Notes: generated from the letters alone by a model not told the origin. Positions 42,865 to 54,229 are shown, numbered from the stretch's first letter. The stretch is 64,000 nt of DNA from Favolaschia claudopus (GCA_037176885.1 JAWWNJ010000030.1:186001-250000), one strand, 5' to 3'. Numbers and translations: made by a program.

Positions 42865-44324
42865 TCACATATATTTGTGGATTCCAAGTTTTGATCCATT
42901 CATGCTCTGAGTGCACGTTGTCACTGCGCCAGAATAGAATCCAAGTGTTGCTAATTGCGGGGGCCGAGGTAAAAGCTTTGTCTGAATCTGCTTCTTCAAA
43001 CCGAACATATTTCTTTTTGAGCGGGACGGGTGAAAAGCGACGATATCGGTCTCCGTGACCATCAATCCATAGCCGGTGTCGGAGATGACGGATTGCAAAG
43101 GGTACTCCAGAGTAGATTGGAGGGAAACGAATGGAATGGGTGAGAGTTTCAGTCGATATCTGTGGACAGCCTTTGTGTTTCCTCTGAGTCGGCCAAGCAC
43201 GATCACGTATTCGTCGAGGTGAAGGGGATGTTCCTGCGCTATCAATAGCTTCCATCCAGGTCCATTGTATTGCGGGAGCACCATCCTCACGGCGGTAGGG
43301 GCATTTAGGACACATGGAGTACTTGGGATATCATCGGGCTGAAAATCAACCAAAGAGCGCCACAGGCCATCAAACGAGGAGATGGGACACACGCAAACTC
43401 CCAAGGGAGTGAGGTGAAACAAGTATCCAGAGGAAAACGCATATGAGCCCTCCAAAATGCCAACCATCAGGATTGATTGTGAATAAGAGAGGAGGGATTC
43501 TTACCTCGGCATGGGTGGGCTCTTTCCAAAAGACATACTCCATTCTTACCCAATTCAAGAGCAGAAGCCCAGCGGAAATCTCAAAAACAAGAATATTGTC
43601 CCATACACTCAGGGCACAAACGACTGTCACACCAGTATAGAGATGTAGTATCCGAGAGGAGAGTCCAGACTCCCAGTCCAATTTAAGTGCAAGAATGTGA
43701 GTTCCGCCATTTCTGAAAACTTGTCAACACTTGACAGCCTTGTCAGATGGATATTTACAGATCCATTGCCACAATTGACATGATAGGGCCGGTGGCAAGC
43801 CCTTGTATCTGGACTAGGGACGGAAAACCCTCCGGACCTTGTTCCATCACTTTCCAGGACCACAATGGCTGGGTGGAATCTATTGTGAACAGTTGAATCT
43901 GCTGCGTGTCCATTGCAAAGATGTATCTGCCCCCCGGGGCAAGACCACAAACGAGTGGTAAGAAGTTGAGATCAAGAGAGAGCTCCACGTCGATCAGTGG
44001 CAAAGCTTGACCGTGCCACGTGTGCGGTCCAACGACCGCACGCTTTATTTGCTCGATGATCTCCTTGGAAGTTAGACTGTCGAGCACCTTGTCGGCAGAC
44101 AGGTCCACTCTTCCCAGAGCACCAAGGCGTTCAAGGACAGCAAGCCACACTTGCTTGATGTGGACGAGATCGGTGTAGAAGTGGCTCAACTTCATATGTG
44201 AATTTAACAGGGTGGCTCGTTTCGTCCACTAAAAACTTACCCTGGATACTTGGAGTAGCGAATAAACATCGAGGATAATCAAAATACGCAGTAGAATGTC
44301 TTGCCCTAGCGCGCGCAGCTCCAT
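42865..44324 (-). CDS. F-box protein with predicted beta-propeller-like region
   Basis: ATG at 44,322-44,324 gives ELRALGQDILLRILIILDVY, an F-box start. A GTAAGT intron of about 51 nt joins in frame to LSHFYTDLVHIKQVWLAVLE. The next exon (to 43,754) reads SLTSKEIIEQIKRAVVGPHTW, then LDLNFLPLVCGLAPGGRYIF. Further exons begin about 43,715 (GGTHILALKLDWESGL...VWDNILVFEI, ending GAG|GTAAGA near 43,505) and about 43,450 (GSYAFSSGYLFHLTPLGV...), with a stop at 42,865. The short repeating beta-rich units after the F-box suggest a propeller. Such proteins select substrates for SCF ubiquitin ligases. No disabling break is evident, so this is the most intact host gene in the window. Confidence 0.65.
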
Positions 44325-44562
44325 GGTGGCGGTTACTATCAAGTAAGGTTGGCGGGAACGTAGACGGTCATGCATGTGACTTCCCGAAACAGGTTTCGCA
44401 CGCACTCATTGCAATGGAGATGTTGTGATCGAGTCGCAACAGTCTCCTACCCAGCCTCATAATTATATCCAGCCGCAAGTTACATACATAGACTAGATTG
44501 TAAAGCGGAAATTTTTGGGAAATTTGCTGGGGCGCAATTTTCCAAAAGATACAGCCGTTTTG

Positions 44563-44639
44563 GAAACAATATACGGGTTTTGATGAGTATATACGAGAAC
44601 AGTGGGAGTGGGACTCGGCTATTTAAGCGAGTCCCACTG
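44563..44639. repeat. Lone mariner-type TIR followed by a hairpin
   Basis: TACAGCCGTTTTGGAAACAA (from about 44,562) is identical to the end of the 61,978-62,344 element but has no partner nearby. About 20 bp on, GTGGGACTCG (44,608-44,617) pairs with CGAGTCCCAC (44,628-44,637). Confidence 0.55.
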
Positions 44640-44802
44640 TTGATGTCGGTCGCATCAGCTGCCATCACCTGGCGATCAATATTTGATCGATCCATCAAAT
44701 TCGGCATTTTGAGCCGCAATTGTTTTTCTAAGTGTTTCTGAGTTATTTCGGGGCTGCATTCCGGAGCCCTATACCGATGAATGGGGAACTTGCTTCCCCA
44801 TA

Positions 44803-44922
44803 AGAGTGCGTTCGGATCGTCCTGACATGCCCGGGTTGTGCCCGGGAAGGCCTTACTTGGGTTGCCGATCCTGTTTCCTGCAACCTGATCCTCCTGGCAG
44901 GATGATCCGAACGTCGCACTCT
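44803..44922. mobile_element. 120-bp inverted-repeat element
   Basis: AGAGTGCG-TTCGGATCGTCCTG on the left and inverted AGAGTGCGACGTTCGGATCATCCTG, in two parts, on the right, differing by a short indel. The interior is GC-rich with CCCGGG repeats. It could fold into one long hairpin. The 50 bp to its left (44,751-44,802) recur inverted at 63,283-63,340. Confidence 0.6.
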
Positions 44923-45599
44923 AACTCCATTCTCTTCACTCTCGCCGGTCTTCCTCGAGCGCTGACCCAGATGTTATATAATATTGTCAGATGCTCAGAA
45001 TGGAGAGAGGCTTTGAGTCTAAAACTCAATACTTGTGGATTCAATATACAGGATATTCTTACTGAATTTCAATTTCTTGAGCCCGTGGGGAATACGAATA
45101 TTCGCTACGCATAGATTCCCGGCGACGGGATCAGTCACCCTTTTCAGCAGTTGCATGTAGACTCGAACCCAGGTCCGCGGCGTCCGCCACAGCAGGGTTT
45201 TGATGACAGTCGATCAAACCGATGAGGCGGAGCGACTGGTAGATAATCCGAGGATTTTGGCAGGAGGCGGAAACTGCCGAGGATGTTATGACTTAGTCGT
45301 AAAAACGCGAATGGCCAAAATTCAAACTTGTCGTATGAGGTATTTTTGAGTATGTGCTTGTTCGCAATGTAACTACCTACACTTCTATGTTTTTAAATTT
45401 GTCAATTTCCCTCGTGTTCGAGCTCATGAGGGAACTTCAACAACTTTGCCATCACAATTACCCTTTTGAGACTCGATTGATTGTGACGTGCATTCTGGAA
45501 TCTGCTCTCGACGACCGTCGACGACGCGATGCCCGTCCACCCAGTGCTTGAGCTGGACCCAGAGCGGGTTCAGCGAACTAATACACTTCTATGTCGGCT

Positions 45600-46222
45600 C
45601 TGGAACGTCCCCTCCCTGCGCGCGCGGCGCACACCAAGAACAGGCTGGCACTAACATGGTCCAGGGGATGCACACTGTGCTCGATGTCCCCACCGGCGGC
45701 CGCAAGACACTCGCATTCTGGTGGCCTCTGCTCTAATACTGGTCTCCTGAGAACGACTTTTCAAGTACCCGGAAGAATTTGCTGGTCATCAGCCCTCTTG
45801 TAAGTAGCTCTAATGGAGGAACATTCAACAGGCAAGGGATCTCACCAAGCGCGGCATCCCAGCCGTAGCTCTCGTATCGCAGGCAGCCGAGCATGAGCAG
45901 AGTCTAAAGGTGCGCTGACAGTGTATGTTCTATATGCTTGATTGCTCACCCGGTGTATAGGACTTTGGATTGAAAAAATTTCGCGTCGCCTTCGTCTCAC
46001 CCGAGCTTGCAGTGGGGGAAATCCTTCCACGAGCATGTCCTCAAGTCGGCGCCATTCCAACAGAACAACATAAGGCTGGTTATTGACGAGCTCCATGCAG
46101 TGGAAGAGTGGGGGACTGACGACTTCCGCCCTGCTTACAGCGAGCTCATTTGCATCATTCCACCTATTTCACAATTTGTCTGTGATCAAGCTATAGAAAA
46201 ATCCTTACATCGATATTTAGAG
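45600..46222 (+). pseudogene. RecQ-like DEAH-box helicase N-terminal fragment
   Basis: QGMHTVLDVPTGGRKTLAFW resembles a Walker A but has Arg in place of the usual Gly before Lys. A TAA follows in frame. Then NLLVISPL, a 32-nt GTAAGT...CAACAG intron, ARDLTKRGIPAVALVSQAAE, another short intron, FRVAFVSPELAV, and RLVIDELHAVEEWGTDDFRP (DELH in place of DEAH). This is the order of motifs I, Ia, Ib and II of RecQ-type ATP-dependent helicases. The protein ends where a nested TIR element begins at 46,222. With a stop, an odd Walker A and no C-terminal half, it is not functional. Confidence 0.6.
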
Positions 46223-47982
46223 GTATGTCGGAAAAATCCCAGATTGCTTATAGCGGTCTGTAAGTAGTTTGAAGCCGTTCGAAGGCCCCAAGCCTCGGGG
46301 TCTCTTATAATGTACAGTTAAAACCTCATGATGGTCTCTAAGACACCCGGGTGACCTGTAAGCCACTCTAATCCATTACGCGATTAGAGCCTTCCAGCAC
46401 CTTGGAAGCCGCTAGGATCCACTGGCTTGCACAATAGGTATCCAGTAGTTATCCTGCATTTATGACAGTACTACATCACACATGAAGAGGGATGAACACA
46501 GTTTTGTTTCAATTCTAAATAGTGGTACAGTATAACTACCTGCGCTGCTTCCCGCGACGCACGGACGAGCGCGGCGGGGGCGAAGCACAACGAGATGAAC
46601 ACCGAGCATGCGGCGAGTGATCTCGAGAAAATCCGGATTGAAACAGCCCCGCCTGAGACCACTTGAGATGACTGGGCTTGCGGCGGTTGACGCTGGCAAA
46701 AGTAGAGATGAGGAGGGCGAAAGCGAAGGCGGAAACAGATAAACATACCGGCGCATCGTCGTTGTCGTGTGATCCACGCTAAGGGATTAGTCTGAACATT
46801 CGATGGCCTGCACGACGTGTGGATCAAAAATGTGAACAGAATACTGTACTATTTCGACCATAGATTCACCGGGTGTGACATGTTATTGTTTAGATTCAAC
46901 TTTCCGATGATTCAACTTTGATGAAATTCCCTTTTTGGGCGTTTTTTTCGCATTTTGCCCATCAATTTTGATGGGAAAATGGGCCAAAATTGCCTTGTGA
47001 CGTGTTACGAAAATTAAATAGCTTCAATTCAAAGGTCGATGTGACGCGTTACTTGAATCTACGGTCGAAATAGTACAGTATGACAAGTCGACAGCTGACC
47101 TAAAGGGTAGCATTGCACGATTTATGAATGTATGGAGGTGCAGAGGGGGATTCTGGGGGAGTTGCGTTGGGGTAATGACGGCGGATTCGGGGCAGTCAGA
47201 CGTCGACTGCAGCTTGACTGCAACGCGGCGGCCAAGCCTAGTGAGGAAGGCATTAGGGACAGGGTGAAAAGCTCTATGATCGACGCTGGGCTAGTCCCTG
47301 AATCCTCTGGCGCTCGTCGGAAGGGAATCCCGCAGAATCGCGATGCTGGGATGAAGCAAGAGCAGGATCTGTCTAAAACACGCACAAACAGATGACTAAG
47401 CTACTGCTCGATGCCCGAAACCGCCCGAATCCACTACCGCAACGCACCTTTCGTCGTAAGTTCTCGCTAACTTTGCCATACGGACTCGAGTTGCTGACGT
47501 CGTGTGCACGGCCGGCAGCGGCAGCAGCGGCGCCGGGCGGGTACGAGCTGCATGCGGGTCGTTGAGCGGTGAGGGGGAGGTACTGACGGCGACGATGTCG
47601 AGGCGTGGTGGTGGTGGGAGGAGACAAGAGAGACGAGCAGCGTTCGCAGCATATGTGTGCTGCGGATGTGGAGCGCTGACGTCATTACTCGGCATCTCGG
47701 CATTTGGACTTCAAACGTTTTTGCGGTTTTCTGTGCGGCCAATTTTCATGAATTTACACGGGGGCGAGCGTCTACCGATGTTTTCCCATTTTTTTATTAA
47801 CTTGTTTAGATGGCCTGACACCTCCAATCTCCTTAAGACACTGCTTGGCTTATAAGGTCTTCGAGCTAGCTTAGGGTGGATTATAAGCCACACTGCCAGC
47901 GGTTCTAAGCCATCCTAAGGTTCTCGAAGGTCCTAATTGGTTAGAAGCCGTTCGAAGCAATCCGGCATTTTTCCGACATACC
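46222..47982. mobile_element. 1.76-kb TIR element nested in the helicase remnant
   Basis: GGTATGTCGGAAAAATCCCA at 46,222 and its inverted form at 47,982; arms of about 30-70 bp include GATTGCTT and AAGCCGTTCGAAGG. The interior holds a smaller element (46,844-47,078) and GC-rich low-complexity frames (47,370-47,745) with no recognisable protein. Confidence 0.6.
46844..47078. mobile_element. 235-bp TIR element with TA flanks (CTGTACTATTTCGACC family)
   Basis: Ends CTGTACTATTTCGACCATAG and inverted CTGTACTATTTCGACCGTAG, TA at 46,842-46,843 and 47,079-47,080. Same family as 58,572-58,836. Confidence 0.75.
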
Positions 47983-48301
47983 AAGCATATATGATTGATT
48001 TGCATCTTTTAAACGGTTATTTTCCCCCCACATCCGCCGGGAAACGAAAAGACGAGAGGAATGTCTGCATTAGGAGTGCTTTGATGGCAGAAATGATGCC
48101 ATGTATTGTACTCGACGCAAATGAAATTGAACAATCTAAAAACATAAGATTGTAGCGACTAGAAATCCGGTCATGTACATATAAAAATTATGTCGCTACG
48201 ATAAGTTTGAATTTTGGGCACTTGCGTTTTTACGACTAAGTCAAAACAACCTCGGCAACTTCCGCCTCCTGCCAAAATGTCCGGATTATCTTCCAGTCGC
48301 T

Positions 48302-48852
48302 ATCGCCCGTTGGTCTTGCGTTGGTCCGCGTGATCGATCACCAACCAACCTGGCGAAGTGGCTGTGTCGAGTCTAAGTTGCATGAGTACTTAGAATAGAT
48401 CAGCGAGTGTACTTGCTCTGTACTATGTAGTATGTAATTCATGTTAGCGGTAATTATTTATTACTCTTTACTTTACACACAAACGCAGTTTCTTCGAATT
48501 CTCGTCTTCCCAACTCGATACGGGCGATACCGAACAGCAAATTACGCTGACAAGCTATGATCTGAACGACTAAGTATCTTCAGATTTCATGTCCTCCATA
48601 CAAGAGAGGGTGAAACGAGCCTAGACTGAAGCAAGGTTCCCCTCCTATGTGGACCATTGTCCACATACATCATGATGCTTGTTCCATTTCTTTGATACGT
48701 TTCCGGACGTGTCGTCACAGTACGTCCGGAACAGATTGCACACGACGTCCTTGTGCTTTGACTCGCCACTCATTGATGGTTGGAGCCCGCCATTCTTGCA
48801 AGGGAAACGCTGGATCTCGACAGATTCCTGAAGATGTGTGAATTAATAGAGA
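48302..48852. other. No gene seen
   Basis: Flank of the 3.1-kb TIR element, with no domain or repeat identified beyond the outer weak inverted match to 45,145-45,230. Confidence 0.4.
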
Positions 48853-49030
48853 GTTTGTGCGAGCGACCCAGGTCGCTTTTCGACCGCTCAGATCTCCGCA
48901 ATGACAGATACCAGGTGGGAGCTCTAAGCGACCTAGAAGAGTATTGCCATGGGGCATTCCGAGGTCGCTGTGACTGCTCGTTGTCGAGATCAGAGCAGTC
49001 CCAAAGCGACCCGGGTCGCTTTGCACAAAC
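48853..49030. mobile_element. 178-bp inverted-repeat element with GCGACCCRGGTCGC palindromes
   Basis: GTTTGTGCGAGCGACCCAGG...at the left and inverted GTTTGTGCAAAGCGACCCGG at the right. Each arm contains the palindrome GCGACCC(A/G)GGTCGC (48,863 and 49,006 regions). No target duplication evident. Confidence 0.5.
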
Positions 49031-49673
49031 CCGCTAATTTTCGAACCCAAGAGAAGACGGAAATACCGGCAATAGATGTAGGTGATGGGAGGACCCCCGA
49101 CAACCACCTACGATGCCTGCCCCGAAAAATCCGAAATTTGGGACATCTCATCCGGACCCCAAATGGGGAAGATCTTATCCGAATTCGCACCAGGCCTCGA
49201 GAGAGGTCGATGTTTTATCCGAACTGTTGACCAGGCCTTAGAAAATCAGCTAGATCAATAAAAATTGCAATTTTTCTCCTACAGCTCGGGTGACCCTGCC
49301 GATGGCTTCAACTCATGGCAAAGGTTCATTTAGCTCGGGTGTCATAAGTATGCGGTCGCCCGCTCGCTGCCGGGTGAGAAATGTTAGCACATTAGCCCCA
49401 GATGCCGAAAATTCCTTGAATGGGTAACAGTCGCGCGCTGTTTACGAGGCGAGAGCTGCTTATTTTCAATGATTTGCCCAAATACTTCGCTGATTTCGTC
49501 AAGGTTTGGTCGCAGATTCTTCTCCAAGCCGTCGGCAGTCAAGTTTATCCGAATCTGAACCAGACCCCGCCGTCGGCACCCATGTTTTATCCGAATTTTT
49601 GGGCAGCCGTGCCCGCCAGCTTAAGCTTGTCCACTGCTAAAACACGCCGTACCTCACGGAACCATGGCGGCGC

Positions 49674-50756
49674 ATGAAGGAGGATTTTGGGGGTCGGTTG
49701 CGTGTGTCGGGAACGGCGGGGCAGGAGAAGGAGGAAGCGGCGAAAGCACACAAACAAAAGATAAGCAAATTTAGTTCTTCCCCTCACCACCTCCTGGTCT
49801 ATTCCGACGGCTCGCAACGCGCGGTACACCGTGTGCGCAGGGTGGGAGCAGGAGCCGTCATCAACCATGAAAATAAAGAAGTCTTTGCAAAAAGCTTTGG
49901 CCTGGGCAGCCGAGCCGAGGTGTACGACGGCGAAATTACAGGCTTACTGTTTGGAGCGGCAAAAGCCATCTCCATCGCCGCCACCGATCCGCAGATAAAA
50001 GAGATTCACTTCTTCGCAGATAACGTGTCCGCTATCAATACCATCTGTGACCCAAAACCCAGGGCAGGCCAACTTTCCGCGCATATATTCCACAAAAGAA
50101 TCTGTGCCTTCCTCGACGCCGACCCAGAACATAAAGTCGAGACTGGGTGGTCGCCAGGCCACTGCGACATCGACGGGAACGAGCGAGCAGACGTGCTGGC
50201 GAAAATCGGAACGGAACTCGCGGCGCCACCAGGAGGAACCCGCTCGCATGCACTCAGGAAATCAAAAGAAAAAGTCCACCGGTCCTGGGTCAAGGAATGG
50301 AAGTCCGCACAGAAGACGGGGAGCTATGCCATGGCAAACCGCCTCCCCCCTTCCCTAAAACCGACCCCACATTTCACGTCGTTGTCGAGAGAAGTCTTTG
50401 GGCGGGTTACACAGTGCCGCATCGGACACTGCTTCTCAGGCGAGTACTACAGCCGCTTCGTGCCATCCGAGGACGTTGACTGCCCCTGTGGAGAACCCTT
50501 CCAGTCGTGCGAACATCTGCTTCGCGAGTGTCCTCGCTATGAGGACCAACGGTACATCCTCAAAAAAGTCTCGAGGGACATATCCCTGCCCGAGATACTG
50601 GGCACAAAAGACGGAATTACAGCACTAGCTGAACTCTTGGAGGTGTCCGGAGCATTCACAAAAACGGGCCTACTCCGCATGCCCCAAGAACTCCCCAGTT
50701 ACGAAGACGAACCGGAACCTCCAGACGACTTGTCTGATGTAGAAGACATGGGCTGA
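49674..50756 (+). CDS. Non-LTR retrotransposon RNase H and zinc-finger C-terminus (5'-truncated copy)
   Basis: 360 residues. The RNase H fold has its D-E-D-D residues in LLVYSDGSQRAV, VYDGEITGLLFGA, EIHFFADNVSAI and GNERADVLAK, with WSPGHCDI before the last. A C-terminal finger follows (CPCGEPFQSCEHLLRECPRYE). This is the 3' end of ORF2 in I/Tad-type LINE elements, which degrades RNA in the RNA-DNA hybrid. No RT precedes it, as expected for 5' truncation during target-primed reverse transcription. The frame itself is intact. It lies tail-to-tail with Rna14 and may have cut off that gene's 3' end. Confidence 0.8.
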   Translation: MKEDFGGRLRVSGTAGQEKEEAAKAHKQKISKFSSSPHHLLVYSDGSQRAVHRVRRVGAGAVINHENKEVFAKSFGLGSRAEVYDGEITGLLFGAAKAISIAATDPQIKEIHFFADNVSAINTICDPKPRAGQLSAHIFHKRICAFLDADPEHKVETGWSPGHCDIDGNERADVLAKIGTELAAPPGGTRSHALRKSKEKVHRSWVKEWKSAQKTGSYAMANRLPPSLKPTPHFTSLSREVFGRVTQCRIGHCFSGEYYSRFVPSEDVDCPCGEPFQSCEHLLRECPRYEDQRYILKKVSRDISLPEILGTKDGITALAELLEVSGAFTKTGLLRMPQELPSYEDEPEPPDDLSDVEDMG

Positions 50757-50865
50757 GCGCGGATTGCCTTTTACTGACATCTCTACTCGTCTGAGCCTGC
50801 CAGCCGAAGCCGTTTATGCTCGCTAGGGCGGTAAACCGCTGGTGTTGCATTAGTCGTCGCTATGA

Positions 50866-53800
50866 TCACCCGGAAAAAGCCTTACAATTTGCTGCCTGTG
50901 CTTTAACGTGCGTAAATCCCAGGTCATGGTCTGCAATGGGGTCGGTTCCACGATACACGTGTCGTCTACCAAATCGCTTGAGAGGAGGGTCTAAAAAGCT
51001 CGGAGAGTCATTCAGTGATCGTGGACTCAAAGAGTGAATAAATCGCCCACCATTGGGGTATATTTCGGCGATACGACTCTCAGTCTGTAAAACTGATTCA
51101 AGATTATCATATTCGTACAAGGACTCCGACCAACAGTCCCAAATAGGTTTGGCCTCTTCGGGACTGAACGTGGCTATAACACGCTCGAACAATTCACGTG
51201 CATCTGCAAATGGAGTTTGACATTCGGATACAAAGTACGATGACAGACAAAAACTCACTTTCTTGAAGATTGATCCTGAGCAGGAAGCTGAGATAAGACA
51301 AGACGTAGGATGCATCACCTCCGAAAGCTTCCATGCCGGCTTCGAAGGTTTGGATTGCGACACGTCCCCCGTCCTCTACATTCGTTCGATACTCCAGTAG
51401 CGCTATGCAGCCGCACCTCAAACGCAAGGAATCAGTCAAATAAGGATGACCGCACCAGCTGCCTCGTAAACGTCCCATCCAACAAATTCATCCTCACATG
51501 CCTTGACAAAGACTACCAGACCACTCATCCGGCCTTGAGACCGTCTGGAGAAACGCATATACTGGATCCAAGCGTTTGCATATTGCAGCTTCAAGCCGAC
51601 AAGCTCTTGCTTGTATCGAGTGTTCAACCCAGGCAGACTGGTAGTCACAGACAACTCTGTCACGCGTACAAGATTTTTACGGAGCACGGCAATGAAGCTC
51701 TCATACACGGGAGTGACCCCTGCGAAGTCTCGCTTGTTGACATCCTTCTGGCACTCAACTTTTTCCAGAAGCTCAGCATATGCTGCATAGTTGAGAGCAA
51801 AACTGGGAGGATCAGCGAATGACAGTGGAAGAGAAAGAAATTACCTCTCAGGGTTTGCTTCCACTCCAGACTGAAGGAAGACCCTCGCTCCTGCAATGTT
51901 GCCAACGGAGTCGCACCAGGTATAGGCCATGAACCTGGATTAGGCATCAATTGGCAAACTTGGTATATAGACAGTATCCGCTGACCATATTTCAGGATAG
52001 TAACGCATTTCGATCACTGCTTTCCGGTATGCATGCGCCACACGAGCGACGAGTATTTTCTGATCGAGCATAGGATTTCCCTCTTCCCATTTCAAGTAAG
52101 ATTTCCAACGTCCTACGAGCTGACGGTCTTCGATTGAGAACGTCGGGACATCAGGAAGCGAAATTTGGCTTCCTTTGGCCTTCGCCAGCCCTTGCACGTG
52201 ACGTCTGAGCTCGTCGCGCACTACGAGAGCTCGCTTGTGGGCGGGAAAAAGGTTGTCAATGATCTTCTGTGCACTGGCACTGTCCAGGAAGTTTTCGTAG
52301 CATTTCAGCTCCGCCCACAGTTGTTCTAGGTTGTCCAGTGGGATTTTCACAGCTTCAGCTTGCGCTTCGCGAATTGCTTGAATCTTTTGGACTGTTCCAC
52401 TGGTCGTCTTCGGGAGCACTGCGAAGAAACTGGAGGTATTTGGCCCAGATTGCAGAGCCACTGTCAATATCATACCCAATGTGCCGCAGCGCACGTGCGT
52501 ATGACGTGTGCGCAGTGACTCGTGATACGGGCGGCACTTGGACTCGTGGGTACGGGCATCGCCCTTGCCCAAAGCGGCAGCTTTGGTTGTGTTTGGTTGG
52601 CTGGGGACCTCGGTTCCAACTTCGTAAAGGCTTCAGCCTCTTACAACGGCGTCCTATCCCTTAGGTCCATTGATGAATGTTGTAGGGAATAAGCATCCAA
52701 ACAAAAGTACTATGCCGGATTTTCGAATTTTGATGTGATTTGGTATGAGATCGCCTTTTTTTCGGAAAACCCAGCACCTTCACAACACATAGGGAAAATT
52801 CGAAAGATCCGGCATAGTACTTTTGTTGAATGATGGATTCTGAACAAAATTGTCTGCGGTGGTCAAAGGATTGGGCCGGATTTGAAGGACGAGAAGCTTT
52901 TCTACGGAGACGACTAGAAACCCCAGTTCTATGGCCCAAATATCCCTGTTTTACTCCACTTAGTATTCAGAAAGCTTTCAATACTTGATATGCATATATC
53001 TTGTGAATTCTTGCCAGGTAAATGAGGCAGCAACAGTTGTATGTAGGCGATCAATGGAATTATCAAAGTAATATGCTAATAACTTTCTCGAATCATCAGG
53101 GATTTACTAAGGCCAAAGTAGAACTATGTTTGAATTTACTGCCTTCCCAAAGGTTATATGCCGGATTTCTTGTTTTCGACCTTCGGGGCTCACAGGACAT
53201 TGATTTCAGCAAAATCAAGCTGGAAGTCATAATTTCTGGCAACAAAACATAGGGCTCTGTTAATATTATGATACACCCGCTTAGACCAAGCAAGCCTGCC
53301 ACATAAAGTGTGGTATTCTGAGCCACCGTTCAGCCTGCAGAGCGAGCTGTATGTGCCGTTGTTGAGGCCTGTGACGATTGTGACATGCGTGACGAGGAAG
53401 CGAAACCGGTTGACTTCTGGTTCAAATTTGAGCCTGAAGCGAGATTCCAAGGTAAAAAGTTTGTTTTTCGTACTGTGGAAGCGCTTGGAGGTGTTTCCCA
53501 TGTTTTCTTTTACTACCTACATCCCGATGGTATGCCATTCCCACCTCAATTGCCCGATATCACTCGAGAGATGAAGAATTTCCTTAATATTTTTTGCAGA
53601 TCCATGCTACAAGACATTATTTGAACACTTTCCTCCCTTATGTCCATGCTTTTACGTCGTTGTGGAACGCAGAAACCGACGGAACATGCGGAGAAGGAGT
53701 TTGATTGGGGGCAAACAAGGCCAAAGCTGCCGCTTTTGGCAAGGGCGATGCCCGTACCCACTTGGAGAACGTTGAGATAGAAGCTCCAGAGGTCGACAGA

Positions 53801-54229
53801 CGGTGACCCTCTCAAAATTCCCAGCACCTCTTCGGTATCCATCGCTATAGAAAGGCATGGATTTAGGGTGTGATTCAACAAGGCAATCTGTGCTGATCCA
53901 GTGTTGGGATATTGCCTGAGCAGGGCGTCATATGCCTGGCGAATCCTGTCGCCGTCGCCACTGGACTCCGCAGCCGCTACCAATAGTTTCCAAGTGACAG
54001 GGTCTTTGGGACAGGCTTTCAGCCGAGCTTTTAAGCCATCGAATTCGCGATCTGCTACATCCCTTCTTCGATCACTTCCAACCATAGGTACTGCTTCCCA
54101 CGAGTGGATATACGCCACTGAGCAACCTGAACACCACTCACCAGGAAACTCAAGGTAAAAGAGGACGATGGGTTTGTTGAGGCACAAACAATGGACACCG
54201 CCTTGGCACTGCCACATGTCTCCATCCAA
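50866..54229 (-). pseudogene. RNA14: Rna14/CstF77-like mRNA 3'-end processing factor, interrupted
   Basis: HAT-repeat scaffold of the CF IA/CstF cleavage and polyadenylation complex. Blocks in order: DREFDGLKARLKACPKDPVTW, in two parts, then GSPSVDLWSFYLNVLQV (54,060-53,768), a 1.2-kb insertion, TSYARALRHIGYDIDSG, a frameshift near 52,400, IPLDNLEQLWAELKCYENFL, RQLVGRWKSYLKWEE, VIEMRYYPEIW. Exons with about 45-55-nt introns follow, giving FMAYTWCDSVGNIAG, FALNYAAYAELLEKVE, ALLEYRTNVEDGGRV, NARELFERVIATF and FGRRHVYRGTDPIADHDLGF. The monkeytail C-terminus is absent, and a LINE end adjoins. Rna14 is normally essential, so another intact copy or nucleus is expected. Confidence 0.85.
52543..53759 (+). 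mobile_element. 1,217-bp hAT-like element inserted in an Rna14 exon
   Basis: Flanked by CACTTGGA at 52,535-52,542 and 53,760-53,767, an 8-bp duplication typical of hAT elements. TIRs run GGTACGGGCATCGCCCTTGC then AAAGCGGCAGCTTTGG. The left end has six extra bases (CTCGTG) outside the TIR. Removing the element and one duplication rejoins Rna14 in frame across FYLNVLQV and PPVSRVTAHT. Internal frames (MRQQQLYVGDQWNYQSNM..., FWFKFEPEARFQGKKFVF) match the copy at 31-32 kb and have no transposase motif. Confidence 0.8.

Larger units (their letters stand above)
45231..48301. mobile_element. 3.1-kb element with about 105-bp TIRs carrying a helicase remnant
   Basis: Left arm 45,231-45,336 and right arm 48,196-48,301 (inverted) both read AGCGACTGG.AGATAATCCG, then TTTTGGCAGGAGGCGGAA, then GACTTAGTCGTAAAAACGC. 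Weaker similarity (TTGCA..TAGACTCGA) continues outside the arms. The only protein signal is the helicase-like pseudogene on the + strand. A second TIR element is nested inside it. No transposase seen, and the target duplication is unclear. Confidence 0.6.

Noticed and set aside
47370..47855. Overlapping frames near 47.5 kb on both strands
   Set aside because: Low-complexity GC-rich sequence inside a TIR element, with no domain.
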